64,000 nt of DNA, from the IMG/VR virus record IMGVR_UViG_3300028608_000007, positions 62,001 through 126,000 of that record; one strand, written 5' to 3'. Below are positions 58,647 to 64,000 of the stretch, piece after piece. The number at the start of each line of letters is the position of its first letter. Position 1 is the stretch's first letter. Made by a program: the position numbers and the translations under genes. The notes under the pieces are model-generated. The model made no database searches. It had not been told where the DNA came from and saw only the letters and a program-made list of their open reading frames with translations. Source of the stretch: a virus.

Positions 58647-59294
58647 TCACAGGAAGTACAATTCCAGGTGTTCTTTGATCTTCTCGAGATTTTCAGCCAC
58701 CGGAAGTTCTGCATCCAACACCAGCGAACGTTCAGTGGTGTGTGGGTGTCGCACTTGGAAACCTTCACGCACTGCATCGTGGTACTCGATGCCTTTCAAC
58801 TCGATGCGGTCTTTGGCACGCACGACATCAGACTGACGAGCCATTGCCACACGAGGGTCGATGTCAAGGAACACCACGAGATCGGGACGGAACCCTTTAA
58901 GAGCGATCTCTTCGACCTTGAGGAAGTCCAACGTGTCCACCACAGAATCGTCCACAGCATGACATTGCATGGCGTAAGACGAATCGGTGTAGCGGTCGCT
59001 CAGTACGACGTTACCCAACTCAAGTTTTGGCTTGATCATCTCTTCGGTGTGTTGAATCCGACCAGCCATGAAGCAGAACAGTTCTGCCATTGGGTTGAAC
59101 GGTTCGTCACGCCTTTTGAGCAGAAGCTCACGAATCTCTTCGGCCAATGGGGTACCGCCCGGTTCACGGGTTTCTACCACTTCGTTGGAGATACGAGTCC
59201 GCAGCCATTTCGCCACCTCGACACGCATAGTGGTTTTGCCGCAGAAATCAGGACCTTCAAAAGCCACGAAGAACGGTTTAACTTGATTGCTCAT
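58647..59294 (-). CDS. tmk: Thymidylate kinase
   Basis: The 215-residue protein phosphorylates dTMP to dTDP. It has the P-loop FEGPDFCGKTT (residues 12-22), TREPGGTPL (42-50), LSDRYTDSSYAMQ with D100-R101, and VVFLDIDPRVAMAR. The length is normal for the family. It completes the ThyA-Tmk route. The start overlaps the end of the upstream structural-type gene by 17 bases, so a metabolic gene is here read together with probable virion genes. Confidence 0.93.
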   Translation of the reverse strand: MSNQVKPFFVAFEGPDFCGKTTMRVEVAKWLRTRISNEVVETREPGGTPLAEEIRELLLKRRDEPFNPMAELFCFMAGRIQHTEEMIKPKLELGNVVLSDRYTDSSYAMQCHAVDDSVVDTLDFLKVEEIALKGFRPDLVVFLDIDPRVAMARQSDVVRAKDRIELKGIEYHDAVREGFQVRHPHTTERSLVLDAELPVAENLEKIKEHLELYFL

Positions 59295-60639
59295 TCTTGT
59301 CTGGTTCCAGGAACAAAGTCAGGGAGGTGTTGCTGACATAACGTCGAGCGGTTGATCCCGTACCTTTTAGATGAATGTAGTCTTGAGTCATCGTGACTAC
59401 GCCAAACAGCTCCTTGGTCTCACCACCTGCTTCGTACAGGTAACGGACTGGCATCCCTGGGTAGATCAAACTGCCCCGAGAGTTTTCCCATTTGACCTGC
59501 ACAGGCTGGCCTTTACGAGAAGAGATCTTTGACAACGCAGACATCAAGTTGCTGGAGATCTTGTCCGCCGCTTGTACAACATGGTTTAACCCATTCTTGG
59601 CTTCTTCAAACAACACCTCGGTAACGTTCTTTCCTCGTGAGAGGGTGGTCACGTTCTCGATGGTTTCACCAAAGCTGTCGAAGATGGACTTGGCATCTGT
59701 GAAACGAATACCGTTACCCTCACCTACCTGACGAGCGTTAGACGCATCCACCGATCGAGTCGAACCAGTGGCCAAGATGATCAACTGGTTGGTTGTCTGA
59801 CGGAACGTACGCTCAATCTCAGGGAAGCGGTTCTCGGGGACGTTGATCACCGTCAAACCACTAGGAGTAGCTTCGAAGCGTTGTGTGTTAAAGAGAGGCC
59901 ATACATACCAAGAGCCTTGGTGTAAGTAAAAACCGATTTCACTGTTGTAGATGCCCCCACACTTGTCTTGAATGTAGTTAGGCAGTGCTACTAACGGAGT
60001 ACCGTGTGGAATGACCACATGGGCTCGTTTCTCAGTGTTATCGGCTGGCACCATGTCAATGGCTTCAATCGACAACCCGCGTTCCAGAGGCATCTTGTTG
60101 GACTGGTCAGCGAGCATTGCCTGCAATACTTGCCAAGGCGTTGCTTGCTTGAACACACCACCCACAGTACAACCACGCAGCCATTCGGTTACGTTGTCAA
60201 TCAACTGGAACTGGACTTTCATGATGTCGCCCAAGTCACCAAACTGAACAGAGTCCAGCAGGGGAGACGAACCTTCCTTGGCATGGTCTCGAACGTCCAT
60301 CAAGATTGCAGTGTAGATCAAGGTCTCCACCTGAGCATCTGCTGACACCGTATCAGACACTTCACCGATGTACTGACGCTGAATCACAGCCTTGAGGTTG
60401 TTCCTGTAGGGGAACAGCTTCTGGGCGTATGTCCCTGCACCAAACACCACTTCCATGACGATTGAGTCAGCAAAGCTTTGGGTGAAGTCACGCACGATAT
60501 CAACCGACATGAACTTCAGTGGAGCCACCGTGTTACCGTCGGGCAACTGGAACCACACTTCGTACAAGTAATGGACATCCTTCGCACCTTCCTTGGTGAT
60601 CTTGGAGATCTCATTCATTAACGTACTTTTCTCGATCAT
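59278..60639 (-). CDS. Probable virion/baseplate protein, 453 residues
   Basis: The start at 60639 is set by GAGGCG and an ATGA overlap with the upstream stop. The protein begins MIEKSTLMNEISKITKE, has VDIVRDFTQSFADSIVMEV and later YNSEIGFYLHQGSWYVWPLF, then a serine-rich C-terminus with beta strands (PGMPVRYLYEAGGETKELFG). Such layout recalls hub or baseplate proteins of contractile phages. I cannot name the exact part. The three genes upstream are closely coupled and probably encode parts of the same assembly. Confidence 0.55.
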   Translation of the reverse strand: MIEKSTLMNEISKITKEGAKDVHYLYEVWFQLPDGNTVAPLKFMSVDIVRDFTQSFADSIVMEVVFGAGTYAQKLFPYRNNLKAVIQRQYIGEVSDTVSADAQVETLIYTAILMDVRDHAKEGSSPLLDSVQFGDLGDIMKVQFQLIDNVTEWLRGCTVGGVFKQATPWQVLQAMLADQSNKMPLERGLSIEAIDMVPADNTEKRAHVVIPHGTPLVALPNYIQDKCGGIYNSEIGFYLHQGSWYVWPLFNTQRFEATPSGLTVINVPENRFPEIERTFRQTTNQLIILATGSTRSVDASNARQVGEGNGIRFTDAKSIFDSFGETIENVTTLSRGKNVTEVLFEEAKNGLNHVVQAADKISSNLMSALSKISSRKGQPVQVKWENSRGSLIYPGMPVRYLYEAGGETKELFGVVTMTQDYIHLKGTGSTARRYVSNTSLTLFLEPDKNEQSS

Positions 60640-61208
60640 ACGTTAGCGCCTCGACGGATCAGTTGGTCAGCCAGACCTTCTACCATCATCGAGTGTTCCA
60701 TCGGAATGTTCGACGACACTTCCACAGGGGTCTGCATGTCACGACGTACAGCACGGCGAGACAGACGATCCAAGCTGCGGAACAGGCGAGACGTACTCAC
60801 CTCGGTTTGAACGTGTTGACGCGCCATCGGGTAAACGAGGGCTGCAAACTCTTCCAAGATCCGAAGGTCGTTAACAGGTACTTGGTCACGGAGCCCTGGG
60901 TCTCGGTTGACTTCGTCCTGCCAGTCGTTGATGTGTTCCAAGATCCATCCGTAGATCTGTTTGGATTCATCAGGGTTAACGAGTGCAATGGATGCACCTT
61001 GTTCGGCGTAACCTGCCATCTGGTGAACCGTTAAGTTCACCTTCACCAAGTTCTGGTAAGCGGCAGCATCCACATCCGGGTCACCCGAAGAGTACAGTCC
61101 AAACTTCTGAACGTACTCCTGCGAGTAAAGGTACATCTGCGGGATCAGACATTCCACGAAGTAGTGGAAGATCTTGTACGCAGCGGTGTGATGCTTTTGT
61201 TCTAACAT
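60636..61208 (-). CDS. Probable virion-associated protein, 190 residues
   Basis: The product begins MLEQKHHTAAYKIFHYF and is mainly helical, with a basic segment (LFRSLDRLSRRAVRRDMQ). It overlaps both neighbours (TAATG or ATGA-type). No family is recognised. It sits between two large proteins that are probably structural, so a baseplate or chaperone role is possible. Confidence 0.5.
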   Translation of the reverse strand: MLEQKHHTAAYKIFHYFVECLIPQMYLYSQEYVQKFGLYSSGDPDVDAAAYQNLVKVNLTVHQMAGYAEQGASIALVNPDESKQIYGWILEHINDWQDEVNRDPGLRDQVPVNDLRILEEFAALVYPMARQHVQTEVSTSRLFRSLDRLSRRAVRRDMQTPVEVSSNIPMEHSMMVEGLADQLIRRGANV

Positions 61209-62599
61209 CAGTAATCCCTCAAGCCGACCTTGATCAGGATCATCAACATCGGAACGTAGTAGAACCGTTCCAAGTTAGACCAGTTCTTGGAGGTGCGCAC
61301 CAAGTACAACAGTACGGTCTTGTCGATGGCTTCACCTTGCAGCAAGTCCCACAACAGCTTCTCAAGCTTAGAGAACCCTTCTGGAGTGTTCTCATAGAAC
61401 GCTTGGGACAGCACGTAGTAGTCATCCTTGTTGACATGGTGGATGTCAGGCAGAGCAGCTACCCCTACAGCGTCCTCAGAGGCCGTATGGAAGCCTTTCA
61501 TCTCCGACTGCACCAGCACACGCCGTAAGTCGTTATAACGCGTCTGCCCGCCTAATAGGCGCCCTGGAACGAGAGGATCGTTGTAGACCTCCTGACCATC
61601 GACGTGACGCAGGGTAGAACGCTCCGTAGGGAACACAACTTCCTGTACGCCACTGTAGTAGATCCCATCAAACAACGGACTTTCATCGAACTGACGGTAG
61701 GACACCAGACCAGCCGTTTGGAAGCACAGGTCGATCATGTCAGCATCGGCAGCAATCAAACAGGTCCAAAGGTTGTTCTCTTTGTACCGGATCGAGCGAT
61801 CAGTGTTGAGCGCTTTGATCTTCATGATGGTGTTGTTGTCAGTGTTGTCCAGCGTTGACAGGAAAGCCGTAACGAAGAACGGGTCGTAACACACACTGGT
61901 CTCTTGGTCGGGGATGATCAGCGTAGCGTACTCAGTGTTGAAGAAGTCAACCAAGTACTGGTTAAGCATCTTCTTGTAACCCTGGTTCAACGCAGCGATC
62001 TGTTCAAACTCGCTGGTAGCGATGACAGGGTTCTGACCGTAGTAGATGAAGTCACGAACGAACGTCGTGTCTCTCACCACTTTGCGTGCAAGGTCGTCCT
62101 TGTACTGTTTGGTCAGGTAGTCCCGCATGACGTAGTCAATGGTGTAGACTGCGTCTTTGAACACCGCTTTCTTTTCAGAGCGGATGACCGTGAACACACC
62201 CACTCGACCGTCACCTACGTCGGCCAAGAAGATGTCGCCTTGGTTAGGCATCGTCCCGCCGTAAACCGTAGCGGAACCTGTGATCACAGTGTTGCGGTCA
62301 GCGTCTTGCTGCTGGTAGGACAGCGGGGTGGTAACCTTCAGCTCCAAGTGACGAATCAACTTGTACTGTTGGTAGACTGCTTTCTGCGTCAGTTGCAGGT
62401 CGGAGGTTTCGTTGTCCAGATCGAGCACTTGGTTGTAGTAGTCGACAGTCCAGCTAGCGCCTTCAACGTGAGTCAGTAACGCAGTCTGTGGAACGTAACG
62501 AGAGTCCACCACCTGATTGCGAACTTCGGGAGCCACAGCAATCGGCTCTACCGGAACCGCCTTCGGTGGCAAACCCTGTTTGGAGTCTAAGATTGGCAT
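61208..62599 (-). CDS. Probable virion structural protein, 463 residues
   Basis: The product begins MPILDSKQGLPPKAVPV, a proline-rich start followed by a mixed alpha/beta body: GDIFLADVGDGRVGVFTVIR, a mid-section FFNTEYATLIIPDQE and a C-terminal helix-rich region. No enzyme motif is visible. The stop shares a base with the next start. It is assigned as structural from size, context and resemblance in style to jumbo-phage virion proteins, not from a specific match. Confidence 0.5.
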   Translation of the reverse strand: MPILDSKQGLPPKAVPVEPIAVAPEVRNQVVDSRYVPQTALLTHVEGASWTVDYYNQVLDLDNETSDLQLTQKAVYQQYKLIRHLELKVTTPLSYQQQDADRNTVITGSATVYGGTMPNQGDIFLADVGDGRVGVFTVIRSEKKAVFKDAVYTIDYVMRDYLTKQYKDDLARKVVRDTTFVRDFIYYGQNPVIATSEFEQIAALNQGYKKMLNQYLVDFFNTEYATLIIPDQETSVCYDPFFVTAFLSTLDNTDNNTIMKIKALNTDRSIRYKENNLWTCLIAADADMIDLCFQTAGLVSYRQFDESPLFDGIYYSGVQEVVFPTERSTLRHVDGQEVYNDPLVPGRLLGGQTRYNDLRRVLVQSEMKGFHTASEDAVGVAALPDIHHVNKDDYYVLSQAFYENTPEGFSKLEKLLWDLLQGEAIDKTVLLYLVRTSKNWSNLERFYYVPMLMILIKVGLRDY

Positions 62600-63939
62600 T
62601 AGGGTTTTCCTCTCTTAGCGATGATACCGGTAACGCCTACCGTGTACATCCGACGAACTTGGGATTCCCGCTTCTTGTTGATGATGTCTTGCAACCAGCC
62701 ACCAGGGAAGTGACCACCAATCAACGGAGGCAGGGGTTTCTTGTTGGGGTACAGAGTTTTGATGACCTCAGTACAGAACTCACCGTCTTCTTTCAACCGA
62801 TCGATAGCACCCGGCGACAGTACAGACAGGTCAGTGACTAACCCGAAGCGCAAGTGGTACATATAACGAGGGTTCATGTCCAAGGCGCAGGTGAGGTTGC
62901 CGTCTACGTCCATCAGCACCGTACCGTCTGGCATCGGCTTACCCCAACGGTACAGACCGAAGTGGAAGATCGAATCGTACAGTCGGTTGATGTAAGGCCA
63001 TTCCTTCTTGAGGAACCGCAACGTCGCAGGACTGAATTCAAAGTCACCCAACTCATTGATGTTGAACAACTCACCACGATCCTCACCAATGCCCACCAGA
63101 ACGTCTAGCATGCTCGCTGTGCGTGAGTGATGCCACTCTGGTAGCCAATCATCAAACGCAGGAATACGATTGCCTAACAGCGGCTGCGTGCGTTCCTTGT
63201 AAAGGTTGGTGAATTGGTCGTAGTAGTACCGATCGTTAGCAGGACGACGTGCACGCTTGATCAACTCGTAGACCGAGTATTCACTGCGATACTTGACGTC
63301 GATCAGTTGGTTGTGGATGCAGACGGGGTAATGGAATTGAACACCCACTACTTTGTCGTACTGGAACGTGTAATCGAAACCAGTCTCCCACGGAGCACCA
63401 TCACCAGCCTTGGAACCTTTGTCTGGTTGTGCTACAAAGTTAAAACCACCCACGATGCCTGCTTGACGCTCAGTGATCGCCATGATGGGTTGAGTACCGG
63501 CTTGGGTAGTCAGTTGGGTAGCACGGCCTGAGATGTGGTCTTTCACCCACTTGCCGAGTTCCTCACCGTAAGGCTCCACCCGCTCACGCATCTCAAAGAT
63601 CTCGTGAAGGATGATAGCTACGACATCAGGGACCGGATAGTGGTAGTCCATCTCGTGAAGGATTTCCACGCGCCCTTGAGAGCTGCGCACACGGAATTCG
63701 TCACGCCACTTTTCTGCCATCGTGCGATCAGGTGCCCGGTAGCGGAAGCTAATCGTGACCTCACATTGAACGTAGATCGGTTTGACATAAACGTCCAACT
63801 TCTGATCGTAGAAAATAAAAGGTACGTTAGGTCGCTTCACTGCCGAAGTCAGTGTGCGGTCTTCAATGTACTGTTCGTCTGCTTCGATGTTGATACGACC
63901 ATTGAACGGGAACTTGTTTTGAATCCCGTTAGTCGTCAT
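62599..63939 (-). CDS. Probable virion structural protein, N-terminus may extend beyond the window
   Basis: From ATG 63939 the product has 446 residues beginning MTTNGIQNKFPFNGRIN. It is rich in aromatic residues and beta strands (VYVKPIYVQCEVTISFRYR, YTFQYDKVVGVQFHYP), with no enzyme motif. No in-frame stop is found between this ATG and the window edge, so the gene could start further right. A different frame ends in TGA overlapping this ATG, which would fit the ATGA junctions common in this genome. The neighbouring order suggests a baseplate or tail component. Confidence 0.5.
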   Translation of the reverse strand: MTTNGIQNKFPFNGRINIEADEQYIEDRTLTSAVKRPNVPFIFYDQKLDVYVKPIYVQCEVTISFRYRAPDRTMAEKWRDEFRVRSSQGRVEILHEMDYHYPVPDVVAIILHEIFEMRERVEPYGEELGKWVKDHISGRATQLTTQAGTQPIMAITERQAGIVGGFNFVAQPDKGSKAGDGAPWETGFDYTFQYDKVVGVQFHYPVCIHNQLIDVKYRSEYSVYELIKRARRPANDRYYYDQFTNLYKERTQPLLGNRIPAFDDWLPEWHHSRTASMLDVLVGIGEDRGELFNINELGDFEFSPATLRFLKKEWPYINRLYDSIFHFGLYRWGKPMPDGTVLMDVDGNLTCALDMNPRYMYHLRFGLVTDLSVLSPGAIDRLKEDGEFCTEVIKTLYPNKKPLPPLIGGHFPGGWLQDIINKKRESQVRRMYTVGVTGIIAKRGKP

Positions 63940-64000
63940 CGTAGAGCCTGGTTGGAATTGAGACTCGGCTGCACCGAAGAACTCAAAACCCGTATCCTCA
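63940..64000. other. Right edge, coding status unresolved
   Basis: The last 61 bases are open on the minus strand in two frames: the upstream continuation of the 62,599-63,939 gene, and a frame that ends in TGA overlapping that gene's ATG. The sequence beyond the window is needed to decide. Confidence 0.4.

Overview
The window looks like part of a large dsDNA phage genome, most likely a jumbo myovirus of Pseudomonas or a close relative. Genes are densely packed, with start/stop overlaps (ATGA, GTGA, TAATG) and strong AGGAG-type ribosome binding sites. A near-complete nucleotide-metabolism set is scattered among unknown genes, and large virion-type proteins lie at the right end. TATAT-type and TTTTTTA...TATG-type promoters recall the early and late promoters of phiKZ-like phages. 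The host and family are inference. I recognised no tRNA, rRNA, CRISPR array, insertion sequence or integrase.

Layout. (1) 1-10,720, minus strand: DUF1353 protein, dihydrofolate reductase, DHH phosphoesterase, a half-length metallophosphoesterase-like protein, NAD-dependent DNA ligase, a protein with a histone-H1-like tail, and unknowns. (2) 10,930-15,151, plus strand: class I ribonucleotide reductase NrdA and NrdB followed by three small genes. (3) 15,197-45,958, minus strand: a long accessory region. It holds two Ntn-hydrolase-like proteins, tandem paralogues, a lipoprotein plus glutathionylspermidine-synthase-like pair (ygiB-ygiC arrangement), an enlarged thymidylate synthase, a Nudix-like protein, a NAMPT-like plus PRPP-synthetase-like pair, many small membrane proteins, a SLOG-type protein, dCTP deaminase, a TAXI-type periplasmic binding protein and a prohead-protease-like protein. 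(4) 46,101-58,599, mostly plus strand: an array of at least eleven paralogues built from a repeated 70-90 residue half-module, interleaved with three members of a second family. (5) 58,647 to the end, minus strand: thymidylate kinase and four large proteins that are probably virion or baseplate components.

How the genes work together. NrdAB, DHFR, ThyA, Tmk and dCTP deaminase would feed dNTP synthesis for a large genome. The NAMPT/PRPP-synthetase pair could rebuild NAD+, needed by the phage ligase and depleted by NADase-type bacterial defences; it resembles the NARP1 (Adps-Namat) system and is the strongest candidate for an anti-defence system here. The TAXI-like protein, the lipoprotein and the many small membrane proteins suggest heavy remodelling of the host envelope. 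The paralogue array has its own late-type promoters and probably encodes abundant virion surface proteins.

Regulation. Transcription units are bounded by GC-rich hairpins, many framed by GCATA...TATGC arms. Four TATAT-type elements lie 40-55 bases upstream of minus-strand genes. Starts were chosen by ribosome binding site and overlap, so several genes here are shorter than their longest open frame.
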